From UBA1433 sp964581565 (lineage in GTDB: Bacteria > Bacillota > Clostridia > Eubacteriales > UBA1433): DNA of 64,000 nucleotides. Made by a program: the position numbers and the translations under genes. Each line of letters starts with the position of its first letter. The stretch's first letter is position 1. Of this stretch, positions 1-8,065 are shown one piece after another. The DNA is taken from the NCBI GenBank assembly GCA_964581565.1, contig CAZOOZ010000004.1, positions 62,001 to 126,000 of the forward strand, in the 5' to 3' direction. The notes under the pieces were generated by a model. It had not been told where the DNA came from. It was given only the letters and a program-made list of their open reading frames with translations, and made no database searches.

Positions 1-161
1 GACATAAAAATATTTATATTTTTATCAATTATGTTTGGCAATTAACTTACATTATGGATCTGCGCAAAGATTAATTTATTCCCCTGTTGTGTTAAAATAA
101 TAAGTAAGTCATAAGTAATAATGTGAACTAATTCAAAGCATAATTTTATAAATAAAAAATA

Positions 162-190
162 TTGACGAATATACTACTTTCAAGTATAAT
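162..190 (+). promoter_or_regulatory. Sigma-A promoter of the tRNA-Trp/tRNA-Lys unit
   Basis: TTGACG at 162-167 and TATAAT at 185-190 are separated by 17 bp, a near-consensus housekeeping promoter. The -10 box ends 11 bp before the first tRNA base, as expected for a tRNA operon. Positions 1-161 to its left are AT-rich and show no gene. Confidence 0.85.
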
Positions 191-201
191 AGAAAAAGTT
201 T

Positions 202-277
202 AGGGGTATAGCTCAGTTGGTAGAGCAGTGGTCTCCAAAACCACGTGCCGAGGGTTCAAGTCCTTCTGCCCCTGCCA
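202..277 (+). tRNA. tRNA-Trp (anticodon CCA)
   Basis: A cloverleaf can be drawn: acceptor stem AGGGGTA pairs with TGCCCCT (one G-T pair), the D arm is GCTCAGTTGGTAGAGC, the anticodon loop is CTCCAAA with anticodon CCA, and the T arm contains GGTTCAAGTCC. The 3' CCA is encoded. The gene is 76 nt and lies 5 bp before tRNA-Lys, so both are probably processed from one transcript. Confidence 0.97.
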
Positions 278-282
278 TTTAT

Positions 283-359
283 GCTCCTTTAGCTCAGTTG
301 GCTAGAGCACCTGACTCTTAATCAGGGTGTCCAGGGTTCGAGTCCCTGAAGGAGTACCA
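283..359 (+). tRNA. tRNA-Lys (anticodon CTT)
   Basis: The acceptor stem GCTCCTT pairs with AAGGAGT (one G-T pair). The anticodon loop CTCTTAA gives anticodon CTT, the T arm contains GGTTCGAGTCC, and CCA is encoded. Length is 77 nt. It is the second gene of the tRNA pair and is followed by a hairpin and T-run. Confidence 0.97.
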
Positions 360-369
360 GAAAAAAAGT

Positions 370-405
370 ATCCTCTTAAATATCTTTTTTTATGAGGATT
401 TTTTA
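370..405 (+). terminator. Rho-independent terminator of the tRNA unit
   Basis: ATCCTC at 370-375 pairs with GAGGAT at 394-399, followed by a T-run. It lies just after tRNA-Lys and ends the two-tRNA transcript. The stem is short, but the T-tract is good. Confidence 0.7.
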
Positions 406-424
406 TTACTTTTATTTATTTGGA

Positions 425-448
425 AATTAAAGAGAGCCTAACGGCTCT
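425..448 (-). terminator. Probable terminator of the deoxypentose-salvage operon
   Basis: AGAGCC and GGCTCT (433-448) form a 6-bp stem with a 4-nt loop. On the minus strand a moderately T-rich tail, CTCTTTAATTT, follows. It lies 24 bp past the stop of the leftmost minus-strand gene. Confidence 0.5.
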
Positions 449-471
449 GTTATTAAAATTAATATTCTATA

Positions 472-1518
472 TTATTTTTTATTAAAGTATGTTTTTAAAT
501 TAATAGGTGCAAATATACCTCTATCGGTAACAATTCCATCGCAAAGCTTTGGTGGCGTAATATCAAATGCCGGATAAAAACCTTGAACGCCGTCCATAGT
601 TGTTTTTGTGCCTAATGTATCCATTGTCAGCGAAGGATCACGCAGTTCGATCTTGACGGAATTGATATTGGGATGTGCCGGATTTGGGATTCCCGTTACC
701 AAATATGGAATGCCCCAATAACTGGCTGCCAATGCAATCTGGAATGTACCGACTTTATTTACAACATAACCATCCATAGTGATCACATCGGCAGCCGAGG
801 TAAATAAATCCACTTTTTTTTCATGCATCACATAGCCAGGCATATTATCTGTAATCACAGTAACATCAAAGCCCATATCGCAGGCGACACTGGCTGTAAG
901 GCGTGCTCCTTGGTAATATGGGCGTGTTTCAGGACAAATCATCTTAATCGAGTTTCCTCTTTCTCGACATTCATGCAGTAATGTACCGATGATTGTTTCG
1001 CCAAAACATTGTGTCATAACAGTGCCGTTGCAAGGCACATGATCAGCTAAGTATTTAGCTATAACATGATGCTTTTTATAATTATTATTGATAAAATTGA
1101 AGGCATAATCAAATACAGCATCTACTAATTTTTGACCAGTTTCCCCTGTCTCCAGTTTTCCTCTCACTATTTTCATCGCACCTTCTACTACCCGTTTCAT
1201 TTTTTCAACGGTAGTAGGGCGAGCGTGGGATAATGTGTATGAAGCTTTTTCCATAAAGTGAAGAATATCTTTTTCGTCCTTTTGCATTGCTTCGTAAGCG
1301 GCAAGAGCCATACCCATAGCTGCTGCTGTGTAAGGTCCGGCGCTTTGAGTAACCATATCGGCTATAGCTTGTGCTACCTCTTCATGTGTAGTACAAGTTA
1401 CATATTTTGTTTCCATAGGATATATACGACGATCAAGGATACGTACCTTGCCGTTCTCATACCATGCTACATTTTCATAACGCAGCATAAATGCCATTCC
1501 TTCATCATATCTGATCAT
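472..1518 (-). CDS. MtnA/eIF2B-like aldose-1-phosphate isomerase
   Basis: 348 aa. The protein belongs to the MtnA/eIF2B-alpha superfamily, which converts methylthioribose-1-phosphate (or 5-deoxyribose-1-phosphate) to the ribulose form. Visible motifs are a Cys in TQCFGE near residue 171 at the catalytic-Cys position, ETRPYYQGARLT near 197-208, and SAAD...NKVGT near 242-258 with the catalytic Asp. The start at 1518 was chosen because AGGAGG lies 7 nt upstream, whereas the longer frame to 1557 has no such site. It follows an aldolase and a methylthioribose-kinase-like gene on the same strand. Several motif residues differ from classical MtnA (AADV for GADR), so the substrate may be 5-deoxyribose-1-phosphate. 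The isomerase class is secure; the substrate is inferred from neighbours. Confidence 0.85.
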   Translation of the reverse strand: MIRYDEGMAFMLRYENVAWYENGKVRILDRRIYPMETKYVTCTTHEEVAQAIADMVTQSAGPYTAAAMGMALAAYEAMQKDEKDILHFMEKASYTLSHARPTTVEKMKRVVEGAMKIVRGKLETGETGQKLVDAVFDYAFNFINNNYKKHHVIAKYLADHVPCNGTVMTQCFGETIIGTLLHECRERGNSIKMICPETRPYYQGARLTASVACDMGFDVTVITDNMPGYVMHEKKVDLFTSAADVITMDGYVVNKVGTFQIALAASYWGIPYLVTGIPNPAHPNINSVKIELRDPSLTMDTLGTKTTMDGVQGFYPAFDITPPKLCDGIVTDRGIFAPINLKTYFNKK

Positions 1519-1599
1519 ATAGTATTGCCTCCTTGTATGCTCTTTGGAGGATAACATGTATAAATACGCATAATAATTATAATACTCCTCTTTTAATTT

Positions 1600-2232
1600 T
1601 TATTTATTGCGATTCAGCATCATTTTTATATATTTTGTTGGTATCACTGTAACGTTTCCATGTCCTTTGGCTAAGGCATATATTTTAGCTGCATCTTCTA
1701 CATAAACGGCTCGGATATGTGCCTGAGACAAATTTGAGCCAACGGCTACTGCTCCGTGATTGGCAAGTAAGCATGAATTTCGATCTGTAAGCTTTTTTAT
1801 GGCTTGCGTTCCAACATCAGAAGTGCCGGGAAGAGCAAACTCAGCCACCTGAATATCTCCTCCAAGAAAAGGAACCATTTCAATTAAAATAACGGGGATT
1901 GTTTCGTTGCTTACGGCAAAAGATGTCGCATAAGGAGAATGTGTATGAACAATAGCGCGAATTTCTGGTTTGGCATTATAGATTTCGGCATGCATTCGCC
2001 ATTCTGAAGATGGACGGCGATCTCCTTGTAAAATTGTTCCATCCAGTTTGAGTACCATTATATCTTTGATACTCATTGTAGCATAAGAAACAGAACTTGG
2101 TGTAATGACTATGATTCCGCTCTGTGGATCATAGGTACTTAAATTCCCGCTTGTACCGGCAAACAAAGCTTCATCAAAAGATTGCTTGGCATAAGTTAAT
2201 AATTCTTGTTTTTTTTGTATATAATCATCCAT
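1600..2232 (-). CDS. Class II aldolase/adducin family protein
   Basis: 210 aa, usual length for the FucA/AraD/MtnB fold. Zinc-ligand motifs are HTHSP near residues 96-100 and ANHGA near 157-161. ITPSS near 43-47 is the phosphate-binding loop and SSE near 75-77 carries the expected catalytic Glu. In this context it should cleave 5-deoxyribulose-1-phosphate or methylthioribulose-1-phosphate to dihydroxyacetone phosphate and an aldehyde. The alternative is the MtnB dehydratase of the full methionine salvage pathway, but no mtnC, mtnD or mtnX-like gene is nearby, which favours the aldolase. It lies 18 bp downstream of the kinase gene, clearly in one operon. Confidence 0.85.
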   Translation of the reverse strand: MDDYIQKKQELLTYAKQSFDEALFAGTSGNLSTYDPQSGIIVITPSSVSYATMSIKDIMVLKLDGTILQGDRRPSSEWRMHAEIYNAKPEIRAIVHTHSPYATSFAVSNETIPVILIEMVPFLGGDIQVAEFALPGTSDVGTQAIKKLTDRNSCLLANHGAVAVGSNLSQAHIRAVYVEDAAKIYALAKGHGNVTVIPTKYIKMMLNRNK

Positions 2233-2250
2233 GCTTATTTTCTCTCCTTA

Positions 2251-3483
2251 TCAAAGTTTTTTTGCTTTCTTTGCGGCTAATCGGATGGTTGTGACATAAT
2301 CTGCGCCATTATGATATGCTTTGAATCTATTCTTGATACATTCTTTTGCTGTTAAAACACAGATACGTTCAGCCAGAATGCGCTTACTTTCATCTTCTAT
2401 TCCTGCAATATCTTTCACCTTTGCTGTTCCGATTACACGTCGATTAAGTTCACAACCTGCCACACCTGCACTATCTGCAAGTAAGCTTTTTACATACCAC
2501 TCTATGAATCCGGAGGTCTTGGCGATGGCATCGGTGGTCTCTTCTTTTAATATTTTTATTGCTTTTTCTTTAAACAGGTCGACTATTTGAATAATGCTTT
2601 CTTCAACCCATAATACAAAAGTATTTTTTTCTTTGCCTTCCTGCATAGTAACTTCTGCATTGACCCATGCAAAAATTAAATTTGCAAGAAGGTTGCCAAT
2701 ATCATATCCGCTGGGTGCATAGCAAGCAAATTCAGGATCTAATACTTTTGTGGAGCCGGGTTTTATCATAATAGATCCTGTATGTAAATCACCGTGAATA
2801 AGAGCTTGTGTGTTGGATTTAAACGCTTCTTTTAGCTTTGCTATTTCTAAATGCAATTCTTTGTCGTCGTAAAGTTCCTTTTTTAGGAATTTTTTATTCG
2901 GCTCGAATTCTTTGTTGAGACCCAAGGTATTCAAATAAGGCTCTGTATATACTAATCGCTCGGTTATCTCGCATAATTCCGGATTAATAAATTTCTTTAC
3001 CATTTCTTTTTTTTCCTGGGGTCTGATAATGCTATCTGTAGTCCTAATCAGCGTATTCGCTAAAAAAGTGGTAATTTGTTCTGAAAAACCCGGAAAAATT
3101 TTATGTGCGATCATTGCGTAGCGCATATTCTCATAGTCCTTTAAATCTTCCATACATATACAGCACATGATAGGATCATATAAATATACTTCTGGTACAA
3201 GACCCGGCGCTAATTTTTGCTGGAGCTGTAGCACTTCTGCCTCAATGCGATTATGATCCAAACCTATATCACGTTTTGAAGAACGCACCTGGATATCTGA
3301 ATGTTTAATAATTACAGATTGCCCGCTTTTTTCATCGATGACACGAAAGACAAAATTAATATTCCCGTCCCCTATTTCTTTACAGTTAAGTTGTGCAGTT
3401 GTGGAAAAGAAAGCAAGTTTCTCTTTTGCGTATTCAATAATATCTTGTTCAGTTAATTTAAAATGCTTATCAAATTTAGACAT
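2251..3483 (-). CDS. mtnK: S-methyl-5-thioribose kinase-like protein (MtnK family)
   Basis: 410 aa, normal for MtnK. It has the aminoglycoside-phosphotransferase/choline-kinase fold: a nucleotide-binding N-lobe with GDGNINFVFRV near residues 40-50, the catalytic HGDLHTGSIM, and the metal-binding segment LDPEFACYAPSGYDIGN, both typical of MtnK. It phosphorylates methylthioribose, and in some bacteria 5-deoxyribose, at C1. The start at 3483 is preferred because AAGGTGA lies just upstream; a GTG nine bases earlier is possible. It is followed by the aldolase and isomerase genes, so the operon provides kinase, isomerase and aldolase steps. Family assignment is strong; in vivo substrate is not settled. 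Confidence 0.88.
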   Translation of the reverse strand: MSKFDKHFKLTEQDIIEYAKEKLAFFSTTAQLNCKEIGDGNINFVFRVIDEKSGQSVIIKHSDIQVRSSKRDIGLDHNRIEAEVLQLQQKLAPGLVPEVYLYDPIMCCICMEDLKDYENMRYAMIAHKIFPGFSEQITTFLANTLIRTTDSIIRPQEKKEMVKKFINPELCEITERLVYTEPYLNTLGLNKEFEPNKKFLKKELYDDKELHLEIAKLKEAFKSNTQALIHGDLHTGSIMIKPGSTKVLDPEFACYAPSGYDIGNLLANLIFAWVNAEVTMQEGKEKNTFVLWVEESIIQIVDLFKEKAIKILKEETTDAIAKTSGFIEWYVKSLLADSAGVAGCELNRRVIGTAKVKDIAGIEDESKRILAERICVLTAKECIKNRFKAYHNGADYVTTIRLAAKKAKKL

Positions 3484-3584
3484 ATGTATCACCTTTGTTT
3501 TAGAAAATTAAATTTTTGTTTTCTATGTTTGTTTTATAATAGCAGTATACAGCAATGAAAGTTGATATATAATCTCAGAATAAA

Positions 3585-3992
3585 TTATGCTACAAAAACA
3601 GTTAAAATAATGCAGCCGTAAAATCGTTGCTCACCGGTAGATATTGCTAAACGTATACTGTCATCACACGCATTTTCGTAAAATTTCAGACGACTGCAAC
3701 TGCTGATTTTTACTTTAGGAAGAAGGGTTTTGACTTCTTCCATAATTTCCGTTGTGCTGCCATCTTCGGGCATCATGACTTCAGCTGCCTCAAAATTTAC
3801 GGATCCTGTTAATGCTTTTAACACATCTGTTATAGTAGGTAAACCTTTGGAAACACCCAAATATACTTTTTTTGCATTTCCGCTTTTAGAGGCAAGAGGG
3901 TAATTGCCATCCACGATTAGAATTTTATCCCCGTGACCACAAAAACTAAGGGTACTTATAATTTCAGGATTGATGCAGGAATTTTTCAGCAT
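3585..3992 (-). CDS. RbsD/FucU-family sugar mutarotase
   Basis: 135 aa from the start at 3992, which has AAGGAG 10 nt upstream; the frame stays open to 4100 but that extension has no binding site. The N-terminal CGHGDKILIVD carries the His20 and Asp22 of the RbsD/FucU family, which interconverts pyranose/furanose or alpha/beta anomers of ribose or fucose. It lies 101 bp upstream of mtnK on the same strand, so it may set the anomer or ring form of the deoxypentose entering the kinase. The C-terminus, FYGCIILTVFVA, matches the family end. Function on 5-deoxyribose is inferred from position only. Confidence 0.8.
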   Translation of the reverse strand: MLKNSCINPEIISTLSFCGHGDKILIVDGNYPLASKSGNAKKVYLGVSKGLPTITDVLKALTGSVNFEAAEVMMPEDGSTTEIMEEVKTLLPKVKISSCSRLKFYENACDDSIRLAISTGEQRFYGCIILTVFVA

Positions 3993-4343
3993 AAATATAG
4001 ATCTCCTTAATATATTTATAAGATATGAGTATTTAGCAATAATTAATAGATCTGTAAAGTTTATTTCAAAAAAAGCATACTGGGTATTGATATTATTCAT
4101 AATATCATTCCAGTATATTTATTAACTTAGGATATTTGAATGGTTCTTGTTTATATTTATAATTAGTTTATCATAAATTTCTTTATAATCAACTAATATA
4201 CTGATATTTCAAATCTTATTTTAATATTATTTTATATATATGAATGAAAATGCATAACAAACGAATGTTATGCATTTTATATCTAAAATTATAAAATTTA
4301 AATGACCAGACAATATTTATTGGTATTAAAGTATTAACCTATA
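3993..4343. other. Intergenic stretch with one terminator
   Basis: These 351 bp separate the mutarotase gene from the YkvI-type gene, both on the minus strand. The only clear structure is the hairpin at 4247-4278. The rest is AT-rich and probably holds the promoter of the salvage operon, but no convincing -35/-10 pair was found and there is no supported gene. Confidence 0.5.
4247..4278 (-). terminator. Hairpin terminator after the YkvI-type gene
   Basis: A perfect 13-bp inverted repeat (AAAATGCATAACA and its complement) with a 6-nt loop. The stem itself ends in TTTT on both strands, so it can act in either direction. It lies about 65 bp beyond the stop of the membrane-protein gene. Confidence 0.7.
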
Positions 4344-5528
4344 TTATTCTGTTACAGTTATTCTGTTATCAACACCAGGTGGTAATTCGCCGGCTTCTTC
4401 AAGTCTGCGATATTTTTTGATGTTTTTAACACCCAATGTAAACATAGGAATGATAAGAATAAAGATGTAAATATAGCCGAGTGACGCATACCCTTTTTGA
4501 ACAATAGTAAGAAGACCCAACTGAGCAACTAACCAGATAACAACCAGCCAACCAGTTGAAATAATTGCGTTTTTCAGTTTTTGATTTTCCATCTTTTTAA
4601 AGAATATAAGTCCTAATCTGCCTTGAACCGCAAATACAAAACCGACAGATGTTGTGATCAGAGCCATGAAGAGAAGCAATGGATAAATAATGTTAAATGC
4701 AGGAATATTCAATGTTTGCACAACAAACAATGTCGGTAAAAGTTTTGCTTGTTCATCAGTTGCAACTGTAGGCATACCGCCCATGATCATGGTTACTACA
4801 AATGCAAGCATAAGTGAGTTTAATACGATACCCATAATTGCAGCACCTTTGGCTTCATTACGATATCTCATACCTGCAGCTGCTGCACAGCCCGCTGCCC
4901 AGATACCGCTTTGGAATAAGCCGTAAAGTGTGCCCCACCATAATGATTGGCCTACAGAAGTATAGATTTCATGGTTAGAAACAATCTTGGCGATATTAGA
5001 TGCGTTTGCATGAATACCGATTGCGGCGATGATGGCTACAATAATAATCATACCAACGGTAAGAATAGTTCCGAAAGTCCTTACAACTTTGGCGCCAAAC
5101 AAACAAACTAGAACAGTAAGTACTAGCATTATAACTGTACCGAAGAATGTCGGCAGTCCAAAGTATTGATTAAACAATGCAGCGCCTGCGGCTAAGCACG
5201 CAGCCGGAGCAAGCAGCATGGAAATTGTTTGGATGATATCATATGTTCTTCCTAAAACTGCTTGAATCGGAACATATGCTTTGCCAACAATTTCCGAATA
5301 AGTTGATACGCCATTCAGACGACCTGTTTCCAAAGTAACATACATAAGCATGCCAACGATAAACATAGCCCAAATAGGCATAAAAGGTGCTAAGAAACCG
5401 TGTCTTACGAAATAAGCGACTTCTTGTGTTCCTGATGCAAATCCGGCTCCGCAATGCGAAGAAAACCAAACAGCAGCAACACCGATGCTTATAGAGTTAA
5501 AATATTTTCCTTTATTAACTTTTTGCAT
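4344..5528 (-). CDS. YkvI-type multi-pass membrane protein (putative transporter)
   Basis: 394 aa with about ten hydrophobic membrane segments across nearly the whole length. The N-terminal segment AAVWFSSHCGAGFASGTQE resembles the YkvI-like proteins of Firmicutes, distant relatives of the LeuT/APC-fold sodium symporters. GGAGG precedes the ATG by 5 nt. It stands alone between terminators, downstream of the ketopantoate-reductase-like gene but separated by an AT palindrome, so it may have its own promoter. The substrate is unknown. Membrane location is certain; transport is a family-level guess. Confidence 0.75.
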   Translation of the reverse strand: MQKVNKGKYFNSISIGVAAVWFSSHCGAGFASGTQEVAYFVRHGFLAPFMPIWAMFIVGMLMYVTLETGRLNGVSTYSEIVGKAYVPIQAVLGRTYDIIQTISMLLAPAACLAAGAALFNQYFGLPTFFGTVIMLVLTVLVCLFGAKVVRTFGTILTVGMIIIVAIIAAIGIHANASNIAKIVSNHEIYTSVGQSLWWGTLYGLFQSGIWAAGCAAAAGMRYRNEAKGAAIMGIVLNSLMLAFVVTMIMGGMPTVATDEQAKLLPTLFVVQTLNIPAFNIIYPLLLFMALITTSVGFVFAVQGRLGLIFFKKMENQKLKNAIISTGWLVVIWLVAQLGLLTIVQKGYASLGYIYIFILIIPMFTLGVKNIKKYRRLEEAGELPPGVDNRITVTE

Positions 5529-5696
5529 AATAACCTCCGTTTAAATTTACAGTTAATAAATTTTTTATAAATAATAGATATCAAAATCTATCATTTAAAT
5601 AATGATAACGACAACATAAGATATTGTACAGATTTAGTATACTAATGTCAAGAAAAAAAATTAAAGAAAATATTTAAAGTATTCTTTATTAAATTA

Positions 5697-5721
5697 AAGT
5701 ACAGTATATTATACTGTACTT
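5697..5721. repeat. Perfect 12-bp AT-rich inverted repeat
   Basis: AAGTACAGTATA and TATACTGTACTT around a single central base. It lies between the end of the ketopantoate-reductase-like gene and the start of the YkvI-type gene. It could fold as a weak terminator for the upstream operon or be a protein-binding palindrome; the one-base centre favours an operator. Confidence 0.6.
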
Positions 5722-5768
5722 ATGAAAATATTTTATCATTTTAAAAAATAATAAACATCTAATCTAGT

Positions 5769-6731
5769 TTACTTTCTGGGATACTGAATATCATATGTAT
5801 TTTCTATAATATGAGAGAGCATTACTATAGTATCATTAACCGGAGTTTCAATACCATGCTTATCTCCTTCCCTGCATACAGCGCCATTTAAAAAATCAAC
5901 TTCGGTTTTCCTGAAATTAAACATGTCCTGAGCAGCGGAAGGATAATGAGGTCTTCCCATAGGCAGAGCTTCATGTTCCCAGTGATACCATTCGTTTTCA
6001 TAATCAAACGGGATTCCTTTAGCATTGGCAACTTCGACGAGTTCTTTGACTATTTTGCGTTGTAGTTCTCTGCCGTCCAGTTGATCAAATATCTGCCCCA
6101 TTGTCAGCCTTGTCATTGCGCATGTTAAATTAACACAGCAATTAACAATTAATTTTTGCCATATAAAAATATCTGCTTCTGTTGAATATATTGTCTTGAA
6201 TCCGCCTGCAGTTAGAATATTAACCAATTGATTGCATATTTCCAAACGTTCATTTGATATGCTATTGAAATAAATGTTAAAAACATTTTCAATATTATTT
6301 ATGTAATTTGCGTTTATTTCGCCCGGCGAAACTAACACACTGGCTAAATTTAAAACGCCGTATCCAACACGTTTAGCATCAAAAATTTCAGCTAAAATAT
6401 CTGCATTGCCGACGCCGTTTTGTAGCGTAATAACAAAAGTATTATTATCAAATAATGCATTTGCATTTTCGACAGCGGATCTTGTGTACATACCTTTAAC
6501 AAGCACAACAACAACATCACATATGCCTACTTGTGAAGGATCGATTGCTGTATTCATCTTTACATATTCTTCTTTTTCGCCGCCATTTAAATGAATCTTC
6601 AATCCTTCGTTTTTAATTTTTTCCATATGCTCTTTAAATGGGTCTACAAGCCACACGTCTGCTCCACCTTTTTGAAATCCGCTACCAATTAAAGCGCCCA
6701 TAGCACCTGCGCCTAAGATTGCAATTTTCAT
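5769..6731 (-). CDS. Ketopantoate reductase family protein (PanE/ApbA-like)
   Basis: 320 aa. The Rossmann fold begins with MKIAILGAGAMGALIG, and TLQNGVGN near residues 100-107 matches the PanE signature. The C-terminal all-alpha domain contains the conserved Lys-containing helix IWQKLIVNCCVN. The start at 6731 has AAGGAG 7 nt upstream; the longer frame to 6749 has none. It is the last gene of the 2-oxoacid oxidoreductase operon. A second paralogue at 23677-24600 follows panB and is the better pantothenate candidate. This copy may therefore reduce another 2-oxoacid. The reductase family is secure; the substrate is open. Confidence 0.8.
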   Translation of the reverse strand: MKIAILGAGAMGALIGSGFQKGGADVWLVDPFKEHMEKIKNEGLKIHLNGGEKEEYVKMNTAIDPSQVGICDVVVVLVKGMYTRSAVENANALFDNNTFVITLQNGVGNADILAEIFDAKRVGYGVLNLASVLVSPGEINANYINNIENVFNIYFNSISNERLEICNQLVNILTAGGFKTIYSTEADIFIWQKLIVNCCVNLTCAMTRLTMGQIFDQLDGRELQRKIVKELVEVANAKGIPFDYENEWYHWEHEALPMGRPHYPSAAQDMFNFRKTEVDFLNGAVCREGDKHGIETPVNDTIVMLSHIIENTYDIQYPRK

Positions 6732-6764
6732 AGTGAATCTCCTTTTCATAATTAAATTATAATT

Positions 6765-7307
6765 TTATTTTAATGCAGTGCCTTTTTTAACGCCTAACTC
6801 GAAAGCTTTTGTATTGATTGGTATAAATTGTTCTTTATATGCCATTTTTTTAAGCATCGTTTCTTTAGCTGTATTTAAATCTATATCACCGGTATATGCA
6901 CATAAAAGTCCAAACATAAGGACGTTTGATACAACTTGTGAACCAGCTTCATTTGCCAAATCTGTTAAGGGCACGTTTACTAATTGTGTGCCTTCAGGTG
7001 GTTGTGCGTCTAATATTAAATTAGAGTTGACAAAGAGCGTGCCTTCTGGTTTTACTTTATTTTTAAATGCATTATAAGAGGGTACATTTAAAACAACAAC
7101 ATAATTATAACTTCTGGCTGCAGGAGAACCAATCTCTTCATCGCTAATTTTTACCGTACAATTTGATGTGCCGCCACGCATTTCGCCGCCATAAGCAGGT
7201 AAATAAGTAGCATATTTTTTTGCATCAGTCGCTGCATAGGTCAACAACTGACCTAATGTTTGAACTCCTTGACCACCGAAACCTGCTAATAAATAACTGT
7301 TTTCCAT
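6765..7307 (-). CDS. 2-oxoacid:ferredoxin oxidoreductase, gamma subunit
   Basis: 180 aa, the typical size of the gamma subunit. It opens with AGFGGQGVQTLGQLL and continues with the invariant YLPAYGGEMRGGTSNC segment of VorC/KorC/PorC. The subunit helps form the active site at the interface with alpha and beta. Spacing to the upstream beta gene is 16 bp, with a GGGGAG site. A PanE-like reductase follows 33 bp downstream. Which 2-oxoacid is used (branched-chain, 2-oxoglutarate or pyruvate) cannot be told by eye. Confidence 0.92.
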   Translation of the reverse strand: MENSYLLAGFGGQGVQTLGQLLTYAATDAKKYATYLPAYGGEMRGGTSNCTVKISDEEIGSPAARSYNYVVVLNVPSYNAFKNKVKPEGTLFVNSNLILDAQPPEGTQLVNVPLTDLANEAGSQVVSNVLMFGLLCAYTGDIDLNTAKETMLKKMAYKEQFIPINTKAFELGVKKGTALK

Positions 7308-7323
7308 GCTATATTCTCCCCTT

Positions 7324-8055
7324 TCATCCTTTTAAATCGCCGATGGGATATTCTTTTAATACGATTTCGTTCATGTATTTCGGCGTATCTTTTGGGTCCA
7401 TTTTCCAGTTTGTAGGGCATGCTGACATGAGCTCTATAAAGGAATATGCGCCTTCATGAAGTTGAATTTCCAGTGCTTTTTTAATGGCTTTTTTTGCTGC
7501 GAGAATATTTTTAGGTGTATGTAGAGCTTGCCTTGTTACATATTTCGGGGCTTTTAAAGCGGCAATCATCTCTGCTAATTTTATAGGGTCTCCCATTTCT
7601 TCGACACTTTTTCCATATTGGGATGTTGTAGTTTTTTGACCTGGCAGAGTTGTGGGCGCCGCTTGGCCACCGGTCATGCCGTAAACTTGGTTATTGACCA
7701 TAATGACTGTGAAGCCTTCACCTCTGTTTGCCGCGTGTAATGTTTCGGCAATTCCGATTGAAGCACAGTCGCCATCTCCTTGGTAAAGTACCAATGGGAT
7801 TTCAGGGTTACTTCTTTTAAATCCCGTGCCTGTTGCGCCCGGTCTTCCATGGGGAGCACCAAAAGAGTCAAATTCAACGAAGGCTCCTGCGAATACAGCG
7901 CAACCGATCGGGGTTAATAATACCAAATCATCTTTAATACCAAGTTCTTCCGATACTTCACAAAGTATTTTCAATGCCGTACTATGCATACATCCAGGAC
8001 AAAACGATGTTGATACATTTGACAGGGCATTACTTCTTTGATATACACAATCCAT
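7324..8055 (-). CDS. 2-oxoacid:ferredoxin oxidoreductase, beta subunit
   Basis: 243 aa. The thiamine-diphosphate domain shows FCPGCMHSTALKIL near the N-terminus and GDGDCASIGIAETLHAANR with NNQVYGMTGGQ, the GDG...NN cofactor-binding motif. It decarboxylates the 2-oxoacid with the alpha and gamma subunits and passes electrons to ferredoxin, yielding an acyl-CoA. It lies 10 bp downstream of the alpha gene. Lack of a C-terminal ferredoxin domain agrees with the separate delta gene in this operon. Confidence 0.93.
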   Translation of the reverse strand: MDCVYQRSNALSNVSTSFCPGCMHSTALKILCEVSEELGIKDDLVLLTPIGCAVFAGAFVEFDSFGAPHGRPGATGTGFKRSNPEIPLVLYQGDGDCASIGIAETLHAANRGEGFTVIMVNNQVYGMTGGQAAPTTLPGQKTTTSQYGKSVEEMGDPIKLAEMIAALKAPKYVTRQALHTPKNILAAKKAIKKALEIQLHEGAYSFIELMSACPTNWKMDPKDTPKYMNEIVLKEYPIGDLKG

Positions 8056-8065
8056 TTTTTATCTC

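Noticed and set aside
1258..1554. 98-codon plus-strand frame over the isomerase gene
   Set aside because: It is antisense to a well-supported gene, Cys-rich and low complexity, with no ribosome site.
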